DNA of 64,000 nt from Sipunculus nudus (lineage: Eukaryota > Annelida > Sipuncula > Golfingiida > Sipunculidae): assembly GCA_026874595.1 (NCBI GenBank), contig CM049310.1, positions 78,921,056 to 78,985,055 of the forward strand, in the 5' to 3' direction. This document shows, piece after piece, positions 1 to 11,500 of the stretch. Below the pieces are notes generated by a model. The model made no database searches. It was not told where the DNA came from and worked only from the letters and a program-made list of their open reading frames with translations. The position numbers were made by a program, and so were the translations under genes. Numbering within the stretch: the first letter of the stretch is position 1; each line of letters begins with the position of its first letter.

Positions 1-3000
1 CTGGGTTTTTGTAAAACCTGTGTTTCACCCAGGCGTTTGATAAAACCTGCCAATCCTGGTATGAAGGCATGTTTAATAAGATTTCACAGTAAAAGCAGAC
101 ATAAAAAAATAGGAAAACCTAACATTTTTGAAAATATGTTTTCCTAATGTACATGTATACCAGAGTTACTGGATAATCCTAGAGGAAACTGATATGGTTG
201 GATTAAATGCAAGAGAGATTAACTAAGTACAGGTGAAATGACAAACATGGTTTTATTATATAATGTTAATCAACATAATGGATTTGTTGCCACAAATACG
301 CCACTGAAATCCCAATAAGCATCAAGCAGTCTGAACCCCTTGTTGTAAAGTATAATTAAAACAAACTCATTGGCATGTATCACCCAGTCTAGATCTGAAT
401 CCAGTGTAAGCATATGACCCTGATTAACTGGAGCAATATTGTTCCACCAATTTGAGCCTTGTGTGGAGTACATGTTAATGCAGAGTGGCTGCTCCCAACA
501 GAGTCACAGCAATTCTCAAGTACTTTGATAAGGGGGCTCCTGGGACCATCAGCCTTATAGTGACTACTGTTTGTCCACATGTTTATACACTTTAAAAGAC
601 AAGGAAGTTGCACTTATATTTCCCCAATATCTGATACTTGATGCAATATTTATATAGAACTATATTAGTGTTTTGATCGATGATCGGTCAGTTGATGCAG
701 ACTATCCAATGATCAATCTTGCATTGCTATAATCGATTACAGGGTTTTTCACAACGGTTAGGCTTTATAATGACAAAAGGAATACTTTCATAAAATTTAT
801 GCTAACAAACTTGAGAAAAACCTGTGATTAATAGATTCACACCTAAGTTTACTAAATACTCATGTAGGCCACAGAGTGACTAGATATATTAGCCAATATG
901 TAGGCCTATATATCAATTGAGAGGATGTTCATGTCTATACCAGAAGTTTCATACTCCAATAGGACAACCAATTTTACTGATCATGAAATTACAACAGATT
1001 CCAAGCACTTCTCAAAAGTGACAAATAATTGATCATTGATTGCTGATATGCTGAAAATCGATAGTGATCCAGTAAGCAACTCCAAACTCTAAAATATATG
1101 TATGTTGAATATACAGGAATGTTATATATTATATGACACAATATGTGAATATTTATGACAAAAAGAGTGGTGACAATATACTGTAGCACTGATACATTAA
1201 TACATGTAATACAAAGAAAAATGTCATCATAGTATTCAGGTATCGTTTATTACCCCATTCATATTTTTTGTGGTTTCTGGATAAATGTAAATTATGGTGT
1301 TAAATTCAAATGATGCTAGCCAAAATTGTAATCATTGAAATCATTAAATATGTGTGAATTATACTGAGAATCAAGCACAGGTGAGAGATTGTATAGATTA
1401 ATATTTATAATGAGTTTCATGAAAATCCATTCTTGAGAATTTTGTTAAGTCGCCAGGGCAAAAACAAAGTCTGGTCACCTCTGACCTCATTAAATATGGG
1501 TAGATTTTGCTGGAAATTGAATTTAGGTGAGATACCATATTGATTAATATTTCTGTTGCGTTTTATCAAAATCCATTGTATTCCTCGTAAGTTATCACCA
1601 CTACACCACATAGTAGCCTAGTGACCTCTGACCTTATAAAATATGACTGGATTTCGCCCATAATCCAACTTAGGGGAGACAATCTATTGGTAAGTATAGT
1701 TATAGTGATTTTTCATGTAAATCCATTTAAGCCCTGGTAAGTTATCGCAGCAACACTAAAAGATAATGAATTGATGGTGGGAATACAATAATACATCCCG
1801 TATAGAAAGCGAATAAAAATTATCCAAAATTGTTATACATTTGTTATCTGCATGAAGCCTAAGATTAAATGCAGTAGGTCAGGAGTTACTGAACACGTTG
1901 TCGTGGTCAGAAGTTGACATTCCTTACACATGTAACATTAATACAATGTTGTGGACGAGTAAACCAGTAATGTATCTGCAGGCGCCTGCCCAAACTAGGA
2001 GCGGAATGACCGAAAACAAAGTCTTATCTTGTGCACATAATACATAACAAAAAGTCAAATATGGCTTTAATAAATATCATAAAACACATTACTTGAGTGT
2101 TATTACAGTACTTCAAAACTCCCTTGAATCCTCCATCATTGTACATTTAAACGGTGTGTGGGGAGTTAACATTATAAGTGACAAGATAATCAGAAAATAT
2201 GCTAGACATGTGTGGTATTCTAGGTAATTAGCATAAATACTGCGTTAAATTCAGATAGATCTTATATCATGTCATGTACCTTTTTTTCTTTCCATCGCAG
2301 CAAATTAACCAGTCTGAATGGTTCAGAACTTTTGTGTTTTTCCTTTCCTGGTTGAGGGTTGCCCTGCAGACACTTTCCCTTATGTAGCATGCATGACTGA
2401 GTTGGGGCCCGTCTCAGTCATGGTACAGGACAATTGACATGGTGTGATTATGGTGATATGTCATTTGTTTGATGACATTATCATAATGTCATCACTTTTT
2501 TTTTACTGAATTTTCTAACTATAGGTTTATGTGCAGACATTGCTGTATTTGTTTTATGCTGGATTGTATTAACAAATTAGGTATACCTTGGCATCCTCAT
2601 AACTGTTATATAAACACTAAGACTTGAATTAGTTTAACAGTAATGCAGATAAAATACAGCAGTATATAAGAATTAATAAGTTACATTTTTAAAATGTAAG
2701 AATGCCATAAATTTTAGGGGCCAAGATAATTGTAGAACTTATTTAGGAAATAAGGGTTTGCAAAAAGTAAATATTTAACTATTGTTTTAATTATAACTTT
2801 AACTGAATAACTTATATCATGATCTTTATATTACATAGTGCTACATACACCAGTTTGTGATATGTATACTTAATAGTAATACGGTCGTTTAACTAAGGAA
2901 ATTATGGGTATTTAGTATAGCATTAAATGTATCATATCCGGCTCGATTCAAGTCTATATCATATCATTTTCGCTAACAAGTACCCATTATTCATGGTAAT

Positions 3001-3020
3001 CACCAAATGATCGTACTTAC
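1..3020. other. No supported gene; AT-rich, probably intron of a left-extending gene
   Basis: I see no exon I can defend here. The longest minus-strand frame (473-270, 67 codons) is open but has no good acceptor and no family resemblance. If the exon ending at 3021 is real, this stretch is the first intron of that gene. It holds one dispersed repeat (about 1405-1760). Confidence 0.4.
1405..1760 (+). repeat. Dispersed repeat R3 (carries DR1 motif)
   Basis: Alternating sub-blocks of the type 'aaaatccat...gtaagttatc...gtgacctctgacctta' recur in inverted orientation at 12690-13175 and 17645-17995, inside the PRPP synthetase gene. This copy contains a perfect TGACCTCTGACCT at 1622-1634 and a one-mismatch version near 1476-1488. 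No coding capacity or clear termini. Confidence 0.7.
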
Positions 3021-3038
3021 AGCCCCAGAATCTGCCAT
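3021..3038 (-). CDS. Candidate first coding exon (MADSGA) of a gene leaving the window to the left
   Basis: On the minus strand an ATG in good context (CGCC-ATG-G) at 3038 opens six codons, M-A-D-S-G-A, and is followed directly by a consensus 5' splice site GTAAGT at 3020. The DNA immediately upstream on that strand (3039-3240) is more GC-rich and CpG-containing than its surroundings, as expected for a promoter and 5' UTR. No downstream exon is recognised between 1 and 3000, so the product is unknown. The evidence is only the start codon, the donor and the base composition; a chance match is possible. Confidence 0.4.
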
Positions 3039-3240
3039 GGCGTAAACTTCGACTAATTCCTCTCTCGGGGTGAACTGACACGCAAACTGTAATGTATAAA
3101 CAAAGTCCCTGCTTGACTTGGCAAGTCTTCCTCTCCAGGTCACCTGTCTGCGCACAGCGTCACGTTGCCCTTAGTAACCCGGGCCCCCAATGGCTTACCG
3201 TGATTTACGGTGGGTCTTATTAACTTAGGGAGTCGCTAGG
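3039..3240 (-). promoter_or_regulatory. Possible promoter/5' UTR region for the minus-strand gene
   Basis: This roughly 200-bp stretch is clearly richer in G+C and CpG than the flanking AT-rich DNA and lies just upstream of the candidate MADSGA start. I see no TATA box at a convincing distance. Inference from composition and position only. Confidence 0.25.
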
Positions 3241-3479
3241 TATTTTGCCCGAACAGGCCCCGTTCTTTTACCAGTCGGAGACGTGGATTCATCAGGCATT
3301 GAATGACTGGCTTACATTTTGTATTGGTGATCATACATTCCTGCTAATTAATGCCTGATAGAAGCCAGGACCGCGGTATTATTTTGAAGGGCCATATATA
3401 GGCTAATTATTAGGCCTACAATAAAAAAAGACTACACATTTATTCTGGGGCGGATCATGGGTGGGGCGGTACCTTGCCG

Positions 3480-3660
3480 GGGGGGGGGGGGGGGGGTAAT
3501 TAAAGGTATTTCTGAAATACCTTAATAAGGTATTTTATAAAAGGATATTTCAAAATACCTTTAATAAAGTATTTTAAAAAAGGGTATTTCAAAATATCTT
3601 AAAAAAGGTATTCGTATTTGGACACTTATAAAAACTCTTTTCATACCTATAAAATACCCT
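3480..3660. repeat. Poly-G run followed by tandem AAGGTATTT / AAATACCTT palindromes
   Basis: A poly-G run at about 3480-3496 is followed by several head-to-head copies of AAGGTATTT and its complement. 3503-3523 is a perfect hairpin: a 9-bp stem around CTG. The motif repeats with slight changes to about 3660, giving a cluster of potential stem-loops. Confidence 0.7.
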
Positions 3661-3921
3661 TTTTTCTAACAGTGTACATAAATCTAGACACATACCATTT
3701 ACATTAAATGATGATAATTTAAGTTAAGATTTAAGAAGAGATAATTGTTTTCTACTTATGTCAAGATATTGTAGGATTTTCACACAGATAAAACAACACA
3801 GACAATTAGTTTAAAAGTTTAAACAAAAAAATCTAAATTTGGATTAAAAATTATCATTAAGCCGAAATTTGGGCCTACTTCACAAACCCAGTTCTTGAGC
3901 TAAACGTGATAATTAACTTTT

Positions 3922-4343
3922 TTAAATGTGCCCATTAACCTACCTTAAAAAAAGAATTTATGTGATTTCTTGCTAATTCTTTTTTTTTAATGATCTGAGG
4001 ATAATTTTAGTGTGGAAGGTTCCTTTAAGGCCTTCCTGAAGGAACTTGTTTATCAACATGTTTTTAAACACAGCAATGTTGACAAACGGGAAAAACATGT
4101 AGCCTAAAGTGGAAGGTTGCAACTACATGCAGAGATAGAAAGATCACTTGCAAAGCTCTGGCTTATCTGACTTGTTGAATTTGTTTTGATTATTTTGGCG
4201 GGCCCCGAAATATTATATACACATTGATATAAACAAAAAAAAGCAGCCTGTATACGGTGATATTCACGTTTTCTAGTTTATTTTTATAAAAGCTCCAAGG
4301 GTATACCTTTATATAGGTCAGATAAGTGATTGGGCCACTTTAA
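3922..4343. mobile_element. TIR MITE with TTAA ends (copy 1)
   Basis: The ends are inverted: the left end reads TTAAATGTGCCCATTAACC and the right end, read inward, TTAAAGTGGCCCAATCAC. A second copy with the same ends and the same interior order (including matching segments around 'cagagatagaaag' and 'gaatttgttttgatta') lies at 56856-57337. TTAA at both termini suggests mobilisation by a piggyBac-type transposase; that assignment is inference, as no transposase is encoded. Confidence 0.7.
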
Positions 4344-7300
4344 CTTTACAAAATGATTTGCCCTAAATGCCAAAAGTTGCAAGTGTTTCTCCCTTTTTTG
4401 AATCAGTCCCCTGAGACTAAACAGCGGCTTTTTCATATAAAATAGTGAACAAAAAATATACAAAAAAGTGACTTGTTCATTGTCCAATGGCATATATAGT
4501 GTGGATCTCCAAACTCTCGGCCCACCAGTGGACAAAGTAATCCGTCCAACCTCTGCTCGAGGGTAAGAAAACTAGAAATAGCTCTCATTGGCTGATTCCT
4601 TGTGGTCTATTTTGTCATATATGGGTGATAGGGATTATTCCATTGTGGTTGAAGAGGAATGGCTTGGTGTCTTACAATACATGTATTACAAGCACGATCA
4701 TTTTTGTCGATATTGCAGACCCGAATAAGTGGTATCAGTCGTCGCCTACAGATGTCGCAAATGATGTGGAATGTTTATTTTAAGTCAGGTAGATATAATA
4801 ATATATTCACAAATATTTTACAGAAGTTACATGTTTTAATTTATAAAGGGTTTATATATACGTTATATTTAATGCATATATCATACATGTGCACATATAA
4901 TATCGATTACAGAAATGCACGAGTAACTTCATTTCAAATAAAATATTCTGGTTTTACAGGACATTTTACGCGACAAATAAATAATGAAGAATACAAATAA
5001 TAGCGGGATAATATGTATGGGATTCACATCAACAACCTCAATATTGGGCAAAGGCAGATTTAAATGGGCTTATGCTACAGAGGAGTATCTTTAGAACATC
5101 TATGAATGAAGATACCATTAAGATATATCATATAAAAATTATATAAAAGAATATATTCTTGGAAACAGATTACAGCAAAAGCCAATTGACCTGCTATATA
5201 AGTTTATGCTTGAAAAGGGAATTGCGGAATAAACAAGGACGAATTAAATCATTTATCACTCAAACAAACACGCACAAAAAAATCTTACCAAAAGTATACC
5301 AACCTCAGAGATTTAAATGCATGCTTAATTGTGCAAAAGAAAGATAAGGAAATTTGGCATGAGAGACGAAAGCAAGGAGGAAGAAACAAGAGGTAGATGA
5401 ACGATGAGACCTTTTCCATCACACTTTCGACATCTGCTGGCGACGACCGACACTAAGTGGTCGGGAATGTTTTATTGACAGATAAGATATGATGATAAAA
5501 TGTTATCATATATGGCGAGGTTCACGTCAGAATTTCCAGCAATTATCTGATTTCAGAAAATGAAACTCACAATTCTAGCTCACAGGACACGGACACCCGA
5601 AGACTGTTACGCCTGGTGGGCATGCTCGTGGAAAGAGGTCTTAGATATAAAGTAGGAATTCAGTAAATGCAGGGGGCATAAGTAAGGGAACATGCAAGAA
5701 CAGAATATGGACAAAACGAGACAGAGAGGTGGAATACATCGAAATGGAAAAATGTTATGTGAGATTAAATAGGAGCAAAACTATATTGAGAACAAGAAAA
5801 CTGACTTGGAAATTATGAGAAAAGAAGCAACCGTAAAAAATTAAGAAAAGAAGCAACCGTAAAAAATTTAATGAAAAATAATTAAATAAATACAACCCAA
5901 AAGTTTATAAATTATAACTTTAAAAGAAACACACTTAAAAAGGAAAATATATGAAAAAAAATGAGACGAAAAAAAAAATGAGGCAAGGAGACGGATTCAT
6001 AGTTGTTTTGTATCCATAGGGCAGCATTATACACAAGTGGAAGGCATACAATGATGAAGACAACCGATCCCTGGAGGTTGCCAGGGAGGATTGGAAGAGA
6101 ATTGAGCAGGATGGAATATTACTAGCGCCATTTGGACCCTCTGACATTACCAACGTTAAGTCAAGTTAGGCTTATAAAAATATACTAGCCCAATATAAAT
6201 GCCTCTGAGTCGTGCATTCATGGCTAGAATATACCCTATTCATTATGTTGCACTTGAAGGCCAGTTAAGTTTCATTCTAAATTGGATAGTTCGCGCTATA
6301 TGTTCATCCCCTGAAAACAGATGGAGCTGGGACAGTATCTTCGCGAAAATGTCATTTTTTTCAGGATAGTGTGAAAATATGAAAATTATCCACTTACACA
6401 AACACTTTGCACCTTTATCGACAATTCAAGACCACAAAACAGGCATTTTAAAGTCGTGACCAGAGAGGATTTTCGTGACAAAGGTTGGGTGCCATCACCG
6501 TAAATTATAGTACAGACTATTGACCAACCGAGCAAACTGGGAATAAAAAAAATCGGAAGGAAAATGGCGTCAAGGGACAATGAGTAAAGAATATGCTAGG
6601 AGGATTAATAAAAAGCAAACAGATAAAAATATACAATAAATATATTGGGAAGTGATTGATTCAAAGCAGAAAAAGGGAAATATCAAACATGGAGATTACA
6701 GGTAAAAGATGTCTAAAGGAGAGGAAACGTATTAAACTTAAAGCAAGAGCACAGTATACAGGAATATAAAGGGATCAATAGCGAAAGTCAGACGACAAGT
6801 TATAAGTAAAAAAAATTAAAAATGAAAGTCAGTTGAAACGGAAGAAAGATAATAGGGGGTAGGGGTAGGGGGGGGGGGGGTTACTCAAAATATTCACGAC
6901 AACATCTTTCTGTTTATATATTTATAATATACCTTACTGCAAAAAGTTTTGTGTTTAAATGTTGGACGCTCAATAGAGCAGGCCTAATTTTTCTTATATG
7001 CTGGGGAGGTTCTGTGAACTGGTAGGCTAAATGTATGGGCGATTTCACAGGGCAAACTTATAGCGATAATTAATGGAAAAGGAGATGGCTTTTCTAGGTA
7101 GACACTGTTGTTTAGACTTCAAAACTTTGACAATTTGGACAATTCCCAAATAGGCCTAATGTGTTTATGAAGTTGCAAATCTAAAAGACGACATGCAGGG
7201 CAAGTGAAAAATGAATGAAATAAATTGTTACAGCAAACGATAGTAAACACTTCTGAAAGGAACAGTAATACTTTATGTGTCCTTTCTGTTCCTATCTTCT

Positions 7301-7429
7301 ATCTACTACCCATTAATAATAAATTTAAGAACGGATACATATAGACTCTCTTCAAATGACTCATCAAAAGACTGACAAGTAGATAACACAGCGCCATCGT
7401 GTGTCTGTGTGAGAGACTACTTTTGCTCA
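4344..7429. other. No gene recognised
   Basis: AT-rich DNA without an exon I can support on either strand. The + frame at 4659-5000 (113 codons) has AT-driven composition and no usable splice or family signal. A poly-G tract lies near 6868-6881. Confidence 0.4.
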
Positions 7430-7774
7430 GGGGGCGTGTGAATAATTTTAATGTTCATACTGACAGCCAGATGGCGAACTATGGAAATGTGACCTTGCAT
7501 TCATCGCTGAGTGCAAAGAGGGATTCCCACCAGCTTTGGGAAAACCCCTCTTGTTGACAGTTGATGACAGATCGCTTCTTGTGTTTTGCAGCTGTTTTGC
7601 TTGCTCAGATCTTTTACCTAAGATAGTAACCACACTGAAAACTGATATTTGTGATCTTTATCACCTAAAATCTCCCTTTCAACCGCTGTTACCACCGTTC
7701 TACCGACTGTCCGGTGGATCCACCGGGTGTATTCAAACTGGACCTTTACAGATTGGTGACTACAGATTTGCAGT
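7430..7774 (+). other. Probable 5' untranslated leader exon of the PRPP synthetase gene
   Basis: The stretch is more GC-balanced than its surroundings and ends at a strong donor, CAGT|GTAAGT, at 7774/7775. The next acceptor in line is TTTTTACAG| at 8497, eight bases before the ATG of the PRPP synthetase. If the two are joined, the open frame in this exon runs out of frame into a stop in the next exon, so it cannot extend the protein. It is therefore best read as a leader; its 5' end is not resolved. Confidence 0.45.
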
Positions 7775-8505
7775 GTAAGTACATATCTGTGTTAGGTTTG
7801 AAGTGGTAGTTGTGGTGACAGACCGCCTGCCCAGACAAGAAATTTAGTTTTGATGATTGTGTTATTTTGGATCCTTTAAAATGAGGAGCTCCACTAAAAA
7901 TTTCATTAGCCTTAGGAATAGGAAAGAGGTGTGACAGTAAGATATTGATACACCAATATGTCTGTCTTCTCCTATTTACCTGTATAAAGATTAAAGCCTT
8001 AATTAAAAATAAATAAAATCCTTGAATTTGTTAAACGTTAAATTATTAATAATAACTACTAGTGTCAAAGTTTTTCCCCGCGCACTCATCAACTGTAAAA
8101 CGAGTTGTTCTCTTGAAACTCAAATTTGGCAAAACACAAGACTGGATCAAGCCTTTTGTGAGCAATGATTTCTGGGAATCACCAGAAGCACAGTAGCCCA
8201 ATGCAAGTAGTTCCAATGACTGTTTCTACACACTGATGTATCCTTGCACAAACTGAAAAATTGCATGCTGAAGAAAATTTATTGTTCTACAATATCAGTC
8301 TTTTTGTTTTTAAATAAAATATAAATATAATTGAACCTATAATGAAGAGGTATTATTAATGTTTTGAAAGCTTGTTTAATTAATAAAGTAAGGCTATTTA
8401 AAGGTACCACCTGTTGCCCTTCCTTTCGAAATGTTCATGGAATGATAACTAACTTAAAATTAAATGTGTCAATTTTTATGAGCCCTTGTTTTTACAGGAA
8501 TCACC

Positions 8506-11500
8506 ATGGCAACAAGCCGAGGTCAGGTGTGGATGTACTGCCACTCATCCATGGAGGCCGTGGCTGCGGAGGTTGAGAGACGCTGTTCCAGCACAGCATC
8601 AGCCTGTGTGACTGAAGAATATGAGCAGCGGAAACAGGTGAGCACAGTCATCATGGCAACACATAAGGACTGTCACCCAGTGCCATTTTGGCCCTCTCAC
8701 ATTAGAGAGAGTTTACGACCAGTGTATGGGTGATTAGAGTACCGTTACATCCTTCAGCAAGGAACACACTTTAAAGCTCTATGATGATGCAAATATTTTC
8801 ATTATTTCTGAAAATGCCTCATGACCTACAAGTATGCTGTCACTTGACATAAACCAGACCAGTCATTAGCTTTTTTTAATACTTTCTAACAGCACCTAAC
8901 ATGAGTGAGAAAATTTCAATTTTAACTCAGCATATTGGTAAATCCCTTTGCATGTTAGTTGAAATTCTGACCACATGAATACATGCATGGCTCTCACGGG
9001 TTACTGGACTAAGCCAACTTGTATATGACACAGGAAATGATTTGTTACCATAGAGATAAAGTTTCACTTTGGGATGTGAGTTCACATGTATTCTCTTGTC
9101 TAACATATAATTAGTTTTTAATAGAATAACCTCCTCGCCTCGACAGGAGGGTATGCCATCATTCCTATTTGTGTGTGCATGTTGGTGTGTGTGTTTTTGT
9201 TCACAACATAACTCATAAATTTTTAGGGCATTTCAGGAATAGGCAAAGGAAAAATTGTAAGGTTTTGGTGTTCATCCAGCATCTTCTCCGGACTCTGGAG
9301 CATATGAAATGAAATTTGGAATATAGGCCAAAAAATAAGTGAATGCACAGATGGTCCCTTCTCACCAGTGTAGCCTGGCCAACTGCTCAGGTAACAGTCG
9401 AGCACCTGGGAGTGGTGGTGTGAGCAGAGTGTTTTTAAAACGTGCTTGAAGCATGTGTCCATTGGGATGCAGATTTCTAAGTTCAATATGTGATCATTTA
9501 ATTTTTGAGAGTGCATCTCTTTCAAGAACCCTAACTTTGGTGGATATTTAAATTTCTTATTTAGTAGCAGTGCTGGATGTTGAAGATAACTTAAAAATGT
9601 CTTTTTCATCATGTAGGCATATGAGAGACACATATCAGTTAAGGAATCACGAAGTGTGAAGTTCCAGAAGACAGTACAGTGGAAGAAATTCAAGGACGGG
9701 TTCCCTAATTTATTCATTGAAAATGTCAAAGAAATGGCTGGAAAAGATGGTAAGAATTCATATTAGAAACTATTTTAAAATATATCTTATTGTAAATTCA
9801 TGTTATTTTTAGCTCAGCTGACTACAAGTCAACTTAGCTATAGTAACGGCAAAGTGAATGTCATCTGTACATCTATAAGACAAGGCTAACAAGTACATTT
9901 TGATTTTTGTTGGGCCTATAGATTTTAAATTTGACATACAATTAGATGTACATAAATTCTCCCATCAAATTTGAGTTAAGGTCAATGTGAATTCATTTGT
10001 TTTAGAGATTAAAGAAAAACCCCTTTATGTATTGAAAAAAAAATATTGTAACACTTCAAGGCTGTGTAATAATAAAACCACTCATTTAAGTGATGTAGGG
10101 CTGGAATATTACAAAAGTTATTATTGTACTTTAAAGGGACATCTTGACATTGCTGTCTTTGTGGTTGATGCTTTGTGGTCACCTCTTTGTTTTCCTCTGA
10201 CTCACCTCTTTCTCTTGATGTTTCAAGTAGACCCTACAGAAGTTGATGATAATGTCCATTAGGGCTGTAAAGATTCACTAATACCTTGAAATACACATCA
10301 AATTTTGTATCGGTATCCTGTCCCTGTATTAATAGGTTGGTGATATATCACCAACCAACAGAAAGTCCAATATATATTTTACTAAGTTCCTGCATTTTAA
10401 TAATATGGGCCCTACACATATAAGGTGTAGCATAAGTGGCCAGAAATCAATTAATTTGGGGTCAGACTAATAACCAAAAAGGACCAAAAAGCACCAAGAA
10501 GGACAAAAAAGCACCATGAGTATCACTTGCCTCTCATTTCAAGTGGTCTTTGTTACGAAGACGAATAAATGAGGGGAAAATCCTGGGCCGATCCCGGTTT
10601 CAAACCCAGGTCGGTGGCGCACAAGTCCGGCGAACCAACCACTTTGCTAGAAAAGCATTCTCACTAGCAAGACAGTTCGGTCTGCTTTTATGTCACCCTG
10701 TAACACACCCCCTCTTAAGGGCATTCTGCTATCAGAACAAGACTAATTTTTCTCAGGAGTCACACTTTGGTGAGCTTATTCCTTTGGCCACAAAGTTTTA
10801 TCATCATCCCGGACGAGCCCCCATTTTGTTACGAAGACAAATAAACAAGGGGCAAATCCTGGGCCGATCCAGGAGTCGAACCCAGGTCGGTGGCACACAA
10901 GTCCGGCAAACCAACCGCTTTGCTTGCAAAGCAAGCTTCACTAGCAAGACAGTTCGGTCCGCTTTTATGTCACCCCGTAACATCTTAAATAGTACGTTTG
11001 ATTGTATCTGGTACAAATCAACTTTGCAAAAATGTGTAAACTGACATTGTCAACATAACTGAAATACTGACATCTGTGATCGAGCTCTTGGTGATTTTGT
11101 ATGTAAAGTGGCATCCAGGTGTCAGCAGCGCATACAGGCACTAGATGATGCCCGTGACAGTTGATAATGGTGCCGGTGACAGTTGGCAGATTATTTTGAC
11201 AATTACATAAATATCTGTACCAAGTTTGACAAAATATTTACTTTAAGAGCATAAGTAGAAATAGGTGAGAATATTGGAGCATTTTTGTGCTTTTTGGTCT
11301 TTTTTGGTGCTTTTTGGTGCTTTTTGGTTATTTTTCTAACCAGTTAAGTGGCATCTGATTGGCTGTCAGCCACACAATCAGACCAGTTGAAGGGCTTAAT
11401 TTATTATTCCTGAAGTATGAAGACAACAGCAAATAAAACTTAACCAATATACTCGGAATCTTTGAACCTGAACTCTTAAACTACTATATTGTTAATCATA

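Noticed and set aside
7536-7778. Coding first exon for the PRPP synthetase
   Set aside because: It starts with TTG, not ATG, and splicing from 7774 to 8498 puts it out of frame with the enzyme and into a stop.
9223-9729. 168-codon minus-strand ORF
   Set aside because: It is antisense to PRPP synthetase exon 2 and to repeat R1; no family resemblance and no splice context.
10550-11044. 164-codon plus-strand ORF
   Set aside because: It spans both LTRs and the interior of TRIM 1, with the repeated peptide reflecting the LTR duplication.
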